64,000 nt of DNA from Muscardinus avellanarius (GCA_963383645.1 OY726559.1:111823444-111887443), one strand, 5' to 3'; shown: positions 40,430-51,747, numbered from the stretch's first letter. The notes: generated from the sequence alone by a model not told the origin. Translations and numbers: made by a program.

Positions 40430-40625
40430 GTCTGGGAATGGAACCCAGGGATATTCTACCTGCAAGCTACACTTCCAGCTCTATTTTTTATTCTTTATTT
40501 TGAAACAGGGTCTCACTGAGTTGCAGAGGGCCTCACTAAGTAGCTGAGGCTGTCTACAAACTGCGATCCTCCTGTCTCAACCTCCCAAATGCTGGGATTA
40601 CAAGCGTGTGCCACTATGCCCAGCT
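40430..40625 (-). mobile_element. Dimeric SINE
   Basis: Reverse type A copy whose tail became the TA/TATG microsatellite. Confidence 0.8.
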
Positions 40626-40705
40626 TATATATTTTAATCAAAATATTCTTTCCCCCTCCCACCCCCTACCCAAGAGTGTTCCTTTACCTCAATTCTGCAT
40701 CTTAA

Positions 40706-40912
40706 TTAAAAAGTTTCACTGGTCGTGGTGACGCACGCTTGGGAGGCTGAGACAGGAAAATCATGGTTCGCAGACAGCCTCAGCTACTTAGTGAGGACCT
40801 CTGCAACTCAGTGAGACCCTGTTTCAAAATAAAGAATAAAAAATAGGGCTGGGGGTGGAGCTCAGAGGTAGAATGCCCCTGGGTTCCATCCCCAGACCCG
40901 CAAAAAAAGGCC
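40706..40912 (+). mobile_element. Dimeric SINE with gap in left monomer
   Basis: Forward copy lacking 'TGTAATCCCAGCA' near its start; ID half canonical. Confidence 0.8.
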
Positions 40913-40919
40913 CCTAGGA

Positions 40920-40920
<1 letters not shown>

Positions 40921-40959
<39 letters not shown>

Positions 40960-40968
40960 CCTCCCTCC

Positions 40969-41028
<60 letters not shown>

Positions 41029-41060
41029 TCCCTCTCTCCCTCTCTCCCTCTCTCTCTCTT
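40921..41060. repeat. (TC)n microsatellite
   Basis: About 138 bases of TC with CCCT interruptions at 40955-40970 and 41025-41050. Confidence 0.95.
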
Positions 41061-41247
41061 TTTTCTTGCGGTACTGGGGATGGAACCCAGGGGTATTCTA
41101 CCATGGAGCAACACTCCCAGCCCTACTTTTTATTTTTTATTTTGAAACAGGGTCTCACTGAGTAGCTGAGTCTGTCTGCGAACCGCAATCCTCCTGTCTT
41201 GGTCTCCCAAATGCTGGGATTACAAGCGTGCGCCACCACGCCTGGCT
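41061..41247 (-). mobile_element. Dimeric SINE, reverse
   Basis: Has an internal deletion of the 'TTGCAGAGGGCCTCACTAAG' segment; its tail is the adjoining TC tract. Confidence 0.8.
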
Positions 41248-41526
41248 AGAGTTGTCTTTTAATGGGACGAATCCAATCACCTTGAAATGAAATGACTTTT
41301 GGTTACCTACAAAATATTCCAGATCCTTTGTAGTCTTCCCAAATCTCCCTCTCCATGCATGGTCACCTGTGTGTATTTCTTCACGCATACTTTAGCTTTG
41401 GGAAAATGCTAACAACCATATTTTGTTCACAGTATTTCTAATATCTGAAAGTAACCAGTGCTTTAGGCTTGTTGTTCTCTTTCTCCTTTCAGCTGTATGG
41501 CTTTCTTTTGACTTTCGGTTGAAAGT
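41248..41526. other. Non-genic unique sequence
   Basis: No recognised element. Confidence 0.4.
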
Positions 41527-41688
41527 GAGAGAGAGACAGAGAGAGAGAGAAAGAGAGAGAAAGAGAGACAGAGAGAAAGAGAGGGAGAAAGAGAGACAGA
41601 CACAGAGAGAGACAGACACTGAGACAGAGAGAGAGAAGAGAAAGGGAAAGAGACAGAGAGAGAAAGAGACAGAAAGAGAGACAGAGAG

Positions 41689-41755
<67 letters not shown>
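41527..41755. repeat. (GA)n microsatellite
   Basis: About 228 bases of purine: irregular GAGAGACAGA units, then a clean GA run from 41693. Opposite strand polarity to the TC tract 470 bases earlier. Confidence 0.95.
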
Positions 41756-41759
<4 letters not shown>

Positions 41760-42406
41760 TCATAGAATCCTTCCTACATCTCCATAGTCTGCTACTTACA
41801 CTGGCTGGGTCTCCTGAGTAAATCGCTAGGGTCTTATTTGCTTTGATGCTGCTATTGTACATCTGCCTTTGACTCTACAAATTCCAGCTTCCAGATGCCA
41901 GACGCAGCATCTCCAGCACATGCCGCAGTGGAAAGTGTGGACAGTGCTTGGAAACTCGCTGAGAAAACATAAATGAACCCAATTTCTCCTTGACATCTTG
42001 TCAAACCTCCCAGGGAGAAGGCATTTGACCCCAAGGATTTTCTGAATTTGTTATTTTAATATTCATCTAGCATGCAATGTTAACCTTCTGTTTCAATGCT
42101 TTAGAATGAAACATCTTTCCAACATCACTTTATAAACACAGAAGCAAAAGATCCATTAAAAATTGCAAGATAACTGATCTCCAAGTGATCCCCCAATATC
42201 TCACTAAGTGTTTTTACTTTAAATGTTCCAATACCTTATTTTCAAGTTTGAAGTCCTTCCCAAAGAACCAAGTGACTATTTGTTCTTTTGCCTGGACAAA
42301 GGTTTAACAAAATTTCAAAGTCTGACTAGAACCAGAACCTTAGCTCCTATTTCCACGTATCTTTGCATTTTGAGTTTATTCTAAACATTTTAACAATAAA
42401 GTATAA
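41756..42406. other. Non-genic unique sequence
   Basis: No recognised gene or repeat. Confidence 0.4.
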
Positions 42407-42632
42407 GCCAGGCGTGGTAGTGCCTGTAATCCCAGCACTTGGGCGGCTGAGACAGGAGGATCACACAGGTTCGAAGCCAGCCTCAGCTACTTAGTGAGGC
42501 TCTCAGCAACTTAGTGAGACCCTGTTTCCAAATAAAACATAAAAAATAGGTCTGGGAGTGTAGCCTGGAGGTAGAAAAGCCCCTGGGTTCCACCCCCAGT
42601 TTCATAAATAAATAAATAATAAAAATAAAATA
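42407..42632 (+). mobile_element. Dimeric SINE, type B
   Basis: Keeps the full 'CTCAGCTACTTAGTGAGG' region with the 'TAGGTCTGGGAGTGTAGCC' right monomer. It is a good representative of the form intermediate between types A and C. Confidence 0.85.
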
Positions 42633-43498
42633 TATACACCAGGAATTGGACTAGTGCAAAGCCTCACTACTATTCTTTCTGAAAGATCATCTCTACCATT
42701 TCATTTCCTTGTCTCCTTTCCACTATTAACAGCTAGGGGAAAACAAATAACTAGCTCATGGGGAAATGCAACAATTTTCAAATTTAACTTACAAATAAAT
42801 TATTTAACATGACTGCTCGTCTCAGTAAAAAAAATCAAAGACCTTAAATAAAGATCAGAGTGTCACGTTCCTTCAGAGTCCTGGTGCTTCATGGCATACA
42901 GATAGATTTCTTGATTCTTGGGCACTTTCTACAAATTTCCATGAAAGTTTTTAGATAAAATTTGCCAACATTATCCCTATGATGATACCCTTGAGCTTTG
43001 TTGGCTCTTCCAGAAAGTCCTTAGATCAGCATAAAGAAAATCATTACTCCACAGAAAAATGTCACCTGTGCTTTTTGTCCTTGGGCAATTTAGATACTGT
43101 CTCAAGGAGTGTCACCAGTGGCTCTTCCTTTGTACATGAGCTGTGACCCGGATGCCTTGGTTGGTAATGAGACTTCCACCTCCACAGAGAGCTAATTACC
43201 ACCCTGTGCCTAATACTTGTCCATAATTTCCCCAATTAGCCAGTGGCGCCTTGGCAATACAGTGTGAAATTTTGTTGGCCAAAGAGAAGGCCCTTGCTGA
43301 TATACACGGGGATCAATTTGCTTCCTGTTAGGAATTCTCCGGGCACCCATTACAGAATGGAGTTTCCTGGACACCGTTTGTTAAAACAGACATCAATAGA
43401 ACTGTTCTTTGGGTATTTTGTTTTGTTTTGTTTTAATACCCAATGTATCTAGGTTTCCATTCTCAAGTTGTATATTAAGAAAGGCTTTAATAAAACCA

Positions 43499-43503
<5 letters not shown>
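42633..43503. other. Long unique stretch
   Basis: About 870 bases without SINE or L1. No recognised coding sequence. The only open frame of note (43243-43452) is not protein-like. Confidence 0.4.
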
Positions 43504-43549
<46 letters not shown>

Positions 43550-43755
43550 TTTTTGCGGGTCTGGGGATGAAACCCAGAGGCAATTAACCTCCGAGCTACA
43601 CCCCCTGCTCAATTTTTTATTCTTTATTTTGAAACCGGGTCTCACTGAGTTGCAAAGGGCCTCACTAAGCAGCTGAGGCTGTCTGCAAATTGTGATCCTC
43701 CAGTCTCAGCCTCCCAAATCCCGGGATTACAAGCGTGTGCCACCGCGCCTGGCCC
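43504..43755 (-). mobile_element. Dimeric SINE with T/(AT)n tail
   Basis: (AT)n and T22 at 43504-43554 form the tail; reverse type A body to 'CCACCGCGCCTGGCC'. Confidence 0.85.
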
Positions 43756-44289
43756 ACTCTATGTCCGAAAGCTAGAAGAGAAGAAGAGAGACAGGGAAAT
43801 AGAGAACAGCATATTAGAATAGTAGCAGCAGCATGAATCTTCCAGACACATAGGAAACATTCTTGTTCCTGAAATATAGAGTGAGTTTGGTAAATGTTTG
43901 TTCAATAAACAAGGAAAGGCGTTTGGGGCCATAGAGAAAAAATGTGATAACACTCTGGCATAGATTTTAGCAACTCTACCTGTGTTTCATGGTTTTAACA
44001 ACGAGTCCAGGCATTTGGGCTGGCAATGGGTAAATGGGTGAACCTCGTGGCTATCACTCTGAGGGGCTCACATGAGCTATCAGAGAAGCCCCAGAGATGG
44101 GAAGTAGGAAAAATGCCCAAGTTATAAACTCAGGAACCTTTAGTGACAGCTTTGTTCTTTGGCTGTATCAGAGATTCAGAGAGTAGCCAGCTCTTCAAAC
44201 AAAACTTTGCTGAGACTGTTCATCCTAGGGCTTTATCTCTCTTCTAAGTACACAGAAGATTAAAGATAGCCATGCCTTTATTGTTTCGT
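43756..44289. other. Non-genic unique sequence
   Basis: No recognised gene or repeat. Confidence 0.4.
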
Positions 44290-44760
44290 GTTTCTTGCCT
44301 ACAGAGATGATACATGTGCCACTTTTCTTGAATCCCCGTAGGCTGGTTAACTACTCTGACCAATGAATTTTTGCCAGAGTGATTCCGTATTTGTTTATAG
44401 ACCTTGGTCTCCAGAGTTTGACAGCTTCGACATCTTGTCTCTTAGAACATTTAATCTTTGAACTCAGTCCTATGCCAGGAAAAATTCCAAGGAACTCCAA
44501 GGAAAGGGCTACATAGAGAGGCGTTGCAGCCCACAGCCAAGAGCCCAAGCTCATGCTAGCCACAGCTCGTGAGCCAGCCCCGTGAGTGGGCCATCTTGGA
44601 AGCAGGTCCTTCAACGAGTCAAGCAGTCCAGTTGACATTGAATGGACCGGACATCAGCCACCCTCACAAGTCTTCCCCAAACTGGAGATTTCTGAGCAAA
44701 ATAAATAATTGTTGTTCCAAATTACTAAATTCTAGAAGGCCTGGATTGTGCTAAACTTTT
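44290..44760 (+). mobile_element. Possible old MaLR-type LTR
   Basis: The stretch from 44650 to 44735 ('AAATAAATAATTGTTGTTCC' then 'AAATTACTAAATTCT') resembles the end of mammalian MLT1-type LTRs. The upstream portion has a matching general composition. No internal region or partner LTR is seen, so it would be a solo LTR. Recognition is by eye and weak. Confidence 0.3.
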
Positions 44761-45114
44761 CATTAATTCTACTATGGACGATTGGTTCTACTAAAAGATG
44801 ATTCTGAGTAGAATCGTCTTTTTTTTTGTCAAAGAGATAGTTCTTATTCATTGACTGCATGCTGATTGTTGTGTCAGGGATTACTCAGTACACAGGTAGG
44901 ATGAGGTGCTGCTTCTCAGGTTGCTAACGGCCTGGTAGAGGTCGTGATGAATGAGCCTGAGCACCCGAATACGTCGGAGTTCAGTAAATAGTGGAAGGAA
45001 GGCTTTAATTCCTCTGTGATTTTGCAGAATAAAAGTAAGAAATACATGTCCTTTATGAGACAGGTGAGAAGGAAGGAGAATTTATTTTTCTTTTGTTTTA
45101 TTTTTGTTTTTTGT
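44761..45114. other. Non-genic unique sequence
   Basis: An imperfect hairpin (AAGATGATTCT/AGAATCGTCTT, 44798-44822) is the only structure noted. Confidence 0.4.
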
Positions 45115-45318
45115 GGTACTAGGAATTGAACCCAGGGACATTCTACCTCTGAGCTACGCCTCCAGTCCTATTTTCTATTCTTTATTTTAAAACAAACAGG
45201 CTCTCGCGAAGTTTCTGAGGGCCTCACTAAGCAGCCGGGGCTGGCCATGAACCTGCGATCCTCCAGTCTCAGCCTCCCAAGTCCTGGGATTACAAGCGTG
45301 CGCCACCACCCCCGGTTA
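45115..45318 (-). mobile_element. Dimeric SINE
   Basis: Reverse copy, moderately diverged, with 'AAAACAAACAGGCTCTCGCG' in the linker. Confidence 0.8.
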
Positions 45319-45580
45319 CCATAAAGTTTAACTCCAGTTCATGTTACCAGTAGCTCTGCTGCCTTTTAACTGTATCTTGTGTCCTGAATCTTTAAAGCCA
45401 AAGGTCAATTATGTACATCCTGCTTTAATAAATAATAAGAACATAATAAATGTTATGACTGCCAAAAAATTTGAGTTAAAAAGGGGGAACAAATGGAATC
45501 TTTGGGGAAACTACTTGATTTCTTGAGGCTTTATCAACACATTGACCCCAGAATCAGGACTGATTTATCTTGTACAGGAG

Positions 45581-45634
<54 letters not shown>

Positions 45635-45909
45635 GAGCAATCCAGCATCTGAGTTCACCTTAGAAATATGAATGGAGGCGTCTGGGGCAGTTGGCTGGAG
45701 ACACCTGCTCACACACTGCAAGGCAGCCCTTCGACCAACTCTGGGAGTCAGGGGTGCCCAGCTATTTTCTTTTAGATCAGATATGATAAAATTGGGGGAA
45801 GGCCATTCTGGAATCAATTTAAAAAGACTTTTCCCACTAGCCTCCCCTCCCCTGAAGACATGTGAGCCAGAGAGACGGTAAGCTTTCAGAATTAAGAAGC
45901 AAACCCATA
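45319..45909. other. Unique sequence with (CA)n
   Basis: (CA)24 at 45583-45631. Nothing else recognised. Confidence 0.5.
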
Positions 45910-46245
45910 AGCCGGGCGTGGTGGCGCACGCTTGCAAACCCAGTATTCTGGAGGCTGAGACAGGAGGATCACGGTTCGCGGACAGCCGCAGCTACTTAGT
46001 GTGGCACTCCGTAACTTAGTGAGACCCTGTTTCAAAATAGAGAATAACAAAAAAACAGGGCAGGGGGTGTAGCTCGGAGGTCAAATGCCCCTGGGTTTCA
46101 TTCCCAGACGCACAAAAAATAAATAAGTAAATAAATAATAGGGCTGGGGGTATACCTCGGAGGTAGAATGCCCCTGGGTTCCACCTCCAGTACTGCAAAA
46201 TAAATACATACATACATGCATGCACACATGCATACATACCTGCAT
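45910..46245 (+). mobile_element. Dimeric SINE, extra ID half and CATA tail
   Basis: 45910-46113 is a full dimer. 46139-46198 is a second ID half. The tail continues into CATA/CATG tetranucleotides (46203-46250). Confidence 0.8.
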
Positions 46246-46259
46246 ACATAAGGAGCTGG

Positions 46260-46560
46260 GAAGAAAAAGGGTCATAAAAGGAACTCTAGGTAAAAAAGGA
46301 GAAACCATAGATGAGCAAATAAGGCGCCCTAACTGGGGGTGATGGGAGGGGAGAAAAGAGAAATTCCCTAATGTGCATGAAGTCCATTCACAAACACATC
46401 AAGTCAATCACTAAGCCAACATGAGAAGGAGGGAGAAGGAATGGAATAGGGCGGGAACTGGGGAAGGGCTAAATGAGCGATATGTGCATGGATGTCTCTA
46501 CATCCTGTACCCCATTAAGATGTACAGCTACAATGCGCCAATAAAAATTTTAAAAAGAGC
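46260..46560 (+). mobile_element. L1 3' UTR fragment, sense
   Basis: 'GAAGGAGGGAGAAGGAATGG' purine tract, then 'GAAGGGCTAAATGAGCGATA', 'CATCCTGTACCCCATTAAGA' and 'CAGCTACAATGCGCCAATAA'. It shares these blocks with the 3' end of the composite VNTR retroposon. Confidence 0.65.
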
Positions 46561-46829
46561 TAGGTACACATGTAGTTCAGAGGCAGCATGTTTCTGGGTT
46601 CATTTTTCTGAGAGAGGGGGGGGGGCTTTCTGAGATTTTTTTCTAAGAAACTGAAAACCACCAGCCTGCAGAATGGATTTAAAGGGATGGCCAAAAAAAA
46701 AAAAAAAAAAAAAAAAAATTATTTTGTGATGTGCATTTTTTTAAAGTCCTGTTATTTCAATGAACCCATTACAGATAGCATATGTATATAACAACGGAAG
46801 GCGTCATTTCTTAAGGAATCTAAGATACA
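46561..46829. other. Unique sequence with A-run
   Basis: A29 run at 46690-46718. No element recognised around it. Confidence 0.45.
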
Positions 46830-47225
46830 GCCGGGTGTGTAGGCACATTCCTGTAATCCTCATACTTGTGAGGCTGAGACAAGAGGATCACAGGTTTGAG
46901 GTCAGCCTCAGCAACTTAGTGAGGCCCTTAACAATTTAGCAAGATGTCATTTCAAGATTAAAAAAAATACATAAAATAGGGCTGGGACCCAGTACTTGGG
47001 AGGCTGAGACAGGAGGATCCGGGTCCGCAGCCAGCCTCAGTTACTTAGTGAAGCCCTCTGCAACTTAGTGAAAGCCCGTTTCAAAATAAAAAGAATAAAA
47101 AATATTGGCCTGGAGGTATAGCTCGGGGGTAGAATGTCCCTGGGTAAAATCCTCAGAACAGAAAACAAAAATAGGGATGGGTTATAGCTCAGAGAATGGA
47201 TGCCCCTCAGTGCTAATAACCGAGT
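46830..47225 (+). mobile_element. Two overlapping SINE copies plus ID fragment
   Basis: 46830-46985: left monomer and start of an ID half. 46986-47160: a second copy inserted right after 'GGGCTGGGA'. 47170-47218: remainder of an ID half. Confidence 0.7.
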
Positions 47226-47248
47226 AAATCACATAATATGATAGTATT

Positions 47249-48196
47249 TTATTGGTACTGTTTTAGAGATCCTTTCTTGCCCAACACTTTTCTGATAGCA
47301 AACTGGACCTCCTTGTTTCTGAGGCTGTACACCATGGGGTTTAGCAAAGGAGTGAAAATGGTGTACGTCACCGTCACCAGCCTGTCCTTGCTGGACACGT
47401 AGCTGGTGGACGGTCTCAGGTAGATGAAGGAGGCGCAGCCATAGTGTATGACCACGACGGTCAGGTGGGAGGCGCAGGTGGAGAAGGCCTTCCGCTTGCC
47501 CTCGGCCGAGGGGATCTTCAGGATGGTCCTCAGGATGCAGAGGTAAGAGATGCAGATGAAGAAGAAGGGAAGGACAAGAACGAGGACCCCGCAGATGAAG
47601 ATCACAAACTCGTGGACGTCTGTGTCGGCACAAGCCAGACGGAGGACCGGAGAGATGTCGCAGAAGTAATGGTTGACCCGGTTGGCGCTGCAGAAAGGGA
47701 GGCTGAAAACTAAATTCACCACTGTGAGCGAGGCCAGGAAGCCTCCAGCCCCGCAGCCAGCTGCCAGACTCGCACACACCTGTCGGCTCATAAGGACGGG
47801 GTAGCGCAGAGGGTGACAGATGGCCGCGTAGCGATCGTAACCCATCACCCCCAAGAGCAGGCAGTTGGTGATGGCAAAGCCCAGGAAGAAGAACATCTGC
47901 AGGGCACAGCACGAGAAGGAGATGGTTCTGCCCACAGACAGGAGGTTGAGGAGCATCTTGGGCAGAATGACGAAGGTGTAGAAGGTCTCAGACGTGGAGA
48001 GAACCCCCAGGAAGAAGTACATGGGCGTGTGCAGGCTTCGCTCCAGGCGGATGACGCTGACGATTGTGGCATTGCCGCCGAGAATCACCAGGTACAAAAG
48101 GAAGAAGACCGCAAAGAGAGCCAGCTGGGTTCCACCGAGGCTCGAAAATCCCAGCAGCAAGAACTCAGTGATGCTGGTGAGGTTTTCTGTGAGCAT
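47249..48196 (-). CDS. OR10R2: Olfactory receptor family 10 subfamily R member 2
   Basis: Intact 315-residue odorant GPCR. N5-L-T glycosylation site, PMYFFL (58-63), Cys97/169/179/189, MGYDRYAAIC (D121-R122-Y123; Ala124 where most ORs have Val), [13 protein letters not shown] (236 onward) and NPMVYSLRN (286-294). The C terminus 'RKVLGKKGSLK' fits OR10R2. The upstream in-frame ATG at 48295 would add 33 residues, but a splice acceptor (pyrimidine tract and CAG) abuts the ATG at 48196, so I start there. Its nearest relative is the OR10R paralogue 8 kb downstream on the same strand. Position next to OR6Y1, in opposite orientation, matches the human order. Confidence 0.93.
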   Translation of the reverse strand: MLTENLTSITEFLLLGFSSLGGTQLALFAVFFLLYLVILGGNATIVSVIRLERSLHTPMYFFLGVLSTSETFYTFVILPKMLLNLLSVGRTISFSCCALQMFFFLGFAITNCLLLGVMGYDRYAAICHPLRYPVLMSRQVCASLAAGCGAGGFLASLTVVNLVFSLPFCSANRVNHYFCDISPVLRLACADTDVHEFVIFICGVLVLVLPFFFICISYLCILRTILKIPSAEGKRKAFSTCASHLTVVVIHYGCASFIYLRPSTSYVSSKDRLVTVTYTIFTPLLNPMVYSLRNKEVQFAIRKVLGKKGSLKQYQ

Positions 48197-48222
48197 CTGG
48201 AGAGGAGAGGCAAAATCATTAA
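48197..48222 (-). promoter_or_regulatory. Splice acceptor abutting the OR10R2 ATG
   Basis: On the minus strand 'TTTTGCCTCTCCTCTCCAG' is followed immediately by the ATG. A long pyrimidine tract with CAG is a strong acceptor, implying a 5' non-coding exon further upstream. Confidence 0.65.
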
Positions 48223-48547
48223 AGACATTCGGGTAGCCAAGAGAAGAAGCAGGGGCCTGTGTTCCTTTCTGGAAGGGCTGGGGAGGAGGAAACATGCCTT
48301 TTGTTTATCTTGACCAGTTTTTAGAACACCATCACACCCATTGGTTCCTGGTGCCTTCCTTCCAGCTTCAATGAACAAAGCCACATCTCTTATGCTAATT
48401 CCTTCCCTCTTAAGCTCCCTTTGATTACTTTGGGCCCACCGGAATAATGCAGGACAGCCTCTCTATTTGAAGGTTAGTTTATTTCATCTGAAAACTGAAT
48501 CCTCCCTCCCCCGCCGCAGCCATTTTTATTTTTTTAATTACTTTAAT
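48223..48547. other. OR10R2 upstream unique sequence
   Basis: Probable intron/promoter-side sequence; no motif called. Confidence 0.35.
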
Positions 48548-48665
48548 TTTTTGTGGTACTGGGGATGGAACCCAGGGGCATCCTATCTCTGAGCTACACC
48601 CTCAGCCCTGCTTTTTATTTTTTTAATTTTGAAACAGGGTCTCATGAAGTTGCAGAGGGCCTTTG
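48548..48665 (-). mobile_element. Partial SINE
   Basis: ID half, linker and the first bases of the left monomer; ends at 'TTGCAGAGGGCC'. Confidence 0.75.
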
Positions 48666-49099
48666 CGTCTCTTGATCAGTGTGGCTGAGGTCAATTACAA
48701 AGGGCTTGACTACATGAGGAGTAGCCATGCTCCTGAGTTAAAGACTCAGTAAAGTAGAGGCGATTTCTTCCAAATTGAGCTATGGATTCAATGTCATTCT
48801 CTGGACATCGTAGCAGGCTTCCCTTATAAAGATGACTACAAAATTTATAGTAGGAAAAAACCATAATAGACCAATTGATTGTCAGAGAGAAACACAAAGA
48901 CGAAAAATGTATACTTTCTGACTTTGGAACCTCCTCTACAGAGGAGTAATTAAGACGGCACAGTAATGGCGTACAGCTGTATATATGGGTCACTAAGCAG
49001 AGCCAGAAGCCCAGAAATTAAATACACAAAAATGGACCATCGTGAGAATAAAGAGGCATACCATGGATGAGAAACTTTATTTGCAAACCACATTTTTTT
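48666..49099. other. Non-genic unique sequence
   Basis: Nothing recognised. Confidence 0.4.
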
Positions 49100-49155
49100 A
49101 AATACTGAGAATTAAACACGGGGCCATTCTACCTCTGACCTATACTCCTGGCCAT

Positions 49156-49202
<47 letters not shown>

Positions 49203-49315
49203 TTTGAAACAGGATCTTGCTAAGTTGCTGAGGCTGTCCTCAAATCTGCCATCCACCTGTCTCAGCCTCCCACGTACTGGGATAACAGGCATGTACCACC
49301 ACATCTGGAGCAAAA
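49100..49315 (-). mobile_element. Old dimeric SINE with (TTTA)n linker
   Basis: The linker between the halves has expanded into about 13 TTTA units (49155-49205). Confidence 0.75.
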
Positions 49316-49739
49316 CACATACCTAAGAAGGGACTAAATGCATAAATAACTTTTACTATTGGGTAATAAGAGTGAAACTCAGTTTGGGGGGGAAAAAAAG
49401 GCAAAAGATTTGTACAGACAGTTCATCAAGTTCTATCAGCAGGAAGGTGGGGCGTGTGTGTTCTTGACAAAGCAGCTCATTTAAACAGCCAGGAAAAGCA
49501 AGAGGAAGAGAATCAAAGCAAGCAAAGCCTCCCTACTGCTGCAAATAGTAGACGAGAGTCAGCGATTGTCACAGAAGGCAGATCAACCAAGCAGTGAGTC
49601 CACACACACACACACAACCAATAGTCAAGGGTGCTCTGAAAGCAACTTAACTCTGTGCACTATATGGTGGGCCCGTAGCAAAATATTTCAGGAAGTCTAA
49701 AAATTAGAGAAAGAAAGACACAGAAAAACTAAAGCAACA
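49316..49739. other. Non-genic sequence
   Basis: May include diverged L1 before 49740, not resolvable by eye. Confidence 0.3.
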
Positions 49740-49928
49740 AAAGCCGCAATCCTTTCCTAAAACTGAATTGCTTCCCTACAGCAAAGGAAACCATCAAGGA
49801 CCTCAACAGGGAGCTAACAGAATGAGAGAAAAGTTTTGCCAACTATTTCTCTGATAGAGGACTAATATCTAGAATCTACAGAGAACTCAAGAAGCTCACA
49901 GCTAAGAAAACAAATAACACAATTTTTA
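49740..49928 (+). mobile_element. L1 ORF2 fragment
   Basis: Sense text corresponding to the ORF2 stretch 'GLISRIY-ELKKL' (49862-49900), preceded by the Thr-Glu-Trp region in mutated form. Truncated by the SINE at 49938. Confidence 0.7.
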
Positions 49929-49937
49929 AAAATGGAG

Positions 49938-50140
49938 AACCGGGCGTGGGGGCTCACACTTGTGATCCCAGCATTGGGGAGGCTGAGACGGGAGAATCGC
50001 GGTTTGCGGACAGCCTCAGCTACTTAGTGAGGCCCTCTGCAACTCGGTGAGACCCTGTTTCAAAATAAAGAATGAAAAATAGGGTTGGGGGTGGAGCTTG
50101 GAGGTAGAATGCCTCTGGGTTCCATCCCCAGTACCGCAAA

Positions 50141-50175
<35 letters not shown>

Positions 50176-50178
50176 ATA
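49938..50178 (+). mobile_element. Dimeric SINE with AAAT tail
   Basis: Full type A copy, (AAAT)10 tail at 50140-50178. Confidence 0.85.
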
Positions 50179-50329
50179 GTATGCACTCTTTTCGAAAGGC
50201 AAGAAATATGAATGAATATTGACCATTAAGTCACAGCAGAAACATCAACCAGGGTAAGAAAATGGGACGAATGCAAGCACTATTTCCTAATCTCAACACA
50301 ATACATCACTCATGGATAACGAAATAAAG

Positions 50330-50385
50330 AGGAGCTGGGGCTGGAACGGAGAGACCCTCGGTTTAATTCCAAGTACAGCAATAAA
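50330..50385 (+). mobile_element. ID half
   Basis: 'GAGCTGGGGCTGGAACGG' to 'TTCCAAGTACAGC'; diverged. Confidence 0.5.
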
Positions 50386-51060
50386 TAAAAGAAAATTAAT
50401 AAAACAAAAGGTGTCCACTAGAGGACTGTAAATACTTGCTGAGTGAAAGGAAAAATAAACAGTAAGATGAACACGTCCTAGAAAATTACATCAAATATAC
50501 TTTAGACACTAGAATACATGCCAAGTTGAAAGCTGTCAGATGAGAGTTTATATCTTAGTTTTATTCTGTATAGAAAAAAATATTATAAGAATTTTTAAAA
50601 CAAAGACCATGTCGGTGCCATCTTAACTTTTTCTGACATACTGTAGTAACTCAACTTTAGTAAAAATGAAAGTTATCTTAAATTTAAGCTCACATAATGT
50701 CACACATTATTTTATATGTCAATAAAATATAAACCATTCAAAGGATTTGGAAAACGTATAACTGGATCAGAAACCTGTCAAGATAAACAAAATGAAACAT
50801 TATCCGAGTAGTAAGTAGGAAACATTTTGTCTGCATAAAGTAAAACATTTATTTACAACAAAAACAATCAGAAATATTCAGAAGCAAATAAGAGGAAAAT
50901 TACCAAAGATATTGCTAGGATTTACTATTAATAACAAATGTATTACAGACTGATGGGGAAAATAAAATCCAATTTAAAACAAAAGTTGTATATCAGCATA
51001 TAGTTTATGAAGTAGAAATAAAATGTGTTACACACATAAAACTTTATTTCACTCCATTTA
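50386..51060. other. AT-rich unique stretch
   Basis: Very AT-rich, with no recognised element. Confidence 0.4.
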
Positions 51061-51254
51061 AAAATAAACCAAGCCCGGCATGGTGGCGCACGCTTGTAAT
51101 CCCCGCGCTTGGGAGGCGGAGACAGGAGGATCGCGCTGGTTTAAAGCCAGCCACGCTGGCTTAAGAGACTCTATTTTGAAATAAAAATATAAAATAGGTC
51201 TGGGAGTGTAGCCCAGAAGTAGAAGCATTTCCAGGAACCCCAGTACCACCAAAA

Positions 51255-51301
<47 letters not shown>

Positions 51302-51315
51302 AATTAAACCAAAAG
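51061..51315 (+). mobile_element. Dimeric SINE, type C, with long AAAT tail
   Basis: Body 51074-51252 and (AAAT)n to 51302. Flanks 'AAAATAAACCAA' and 'AAATTAAACCAA' are the duplication. Confidence 0.9.
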
Positions 51316-51359
51316 ACTGTATACGCGTCATATTGGCAGTGATTAAATGGTTAGCAATG

Positions 51360-51520
51360 TCCGAGCTTGGTGGCTCACTCCTGCAATCCCAGTACTTGGG
51401 AGGCTGAGATAGGAGGATCCTCAGCTACTCAGTGAGACCCTGTTTCGAAATAAAGAATAAAAACTAGGGCTGGGGCATAGCTCGGAGGTAGAGTGCCTCT
51501 GGGTTCCACCCCCAAAACCA
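51360..51520 (+). mobile_element. Dimeric SINE, internally deleted
   Basis: The left monomer lacks its centre (joins 'AGGAGGATCC' to 'TCAGCTACTCAG'). Confidence 0.75.
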
Positions 51521-51593
51521 CAAATAAAGAAATAAATAGCAACAAAAAATTAACTAATAAGATTATGTAAGTTTATGCAAAGAAATTTAGTAA

Positions 51594-51747
51594 GCTGGGC
51601 ACAGTGGTGCACACCTATAATCCCAGCTACTTGGGAGACTGAGGCAGGAGGATCGCATGTTTGAGGCTAGCCTTGGCAAGTAAGTGAGATTCTTTCTCAG
51701 AATATAAGGGATAGCTCAGTGGTAGGGCATCCCTGGGTCCAATCCCC

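Noticed and set aside
40267..40503. Open frames in the TATG microsatellite
   Set aside because: They are Tyr/Ile repeats from the microsatellite running into a SINE.
48197..48295. 33-residue N-terminal extension of OR10R2 from an upstream ATG
   Set aside because: A strong splice acceptor abuts the downstream ATG, so the extension is intronic. The added residues are not OR-like.
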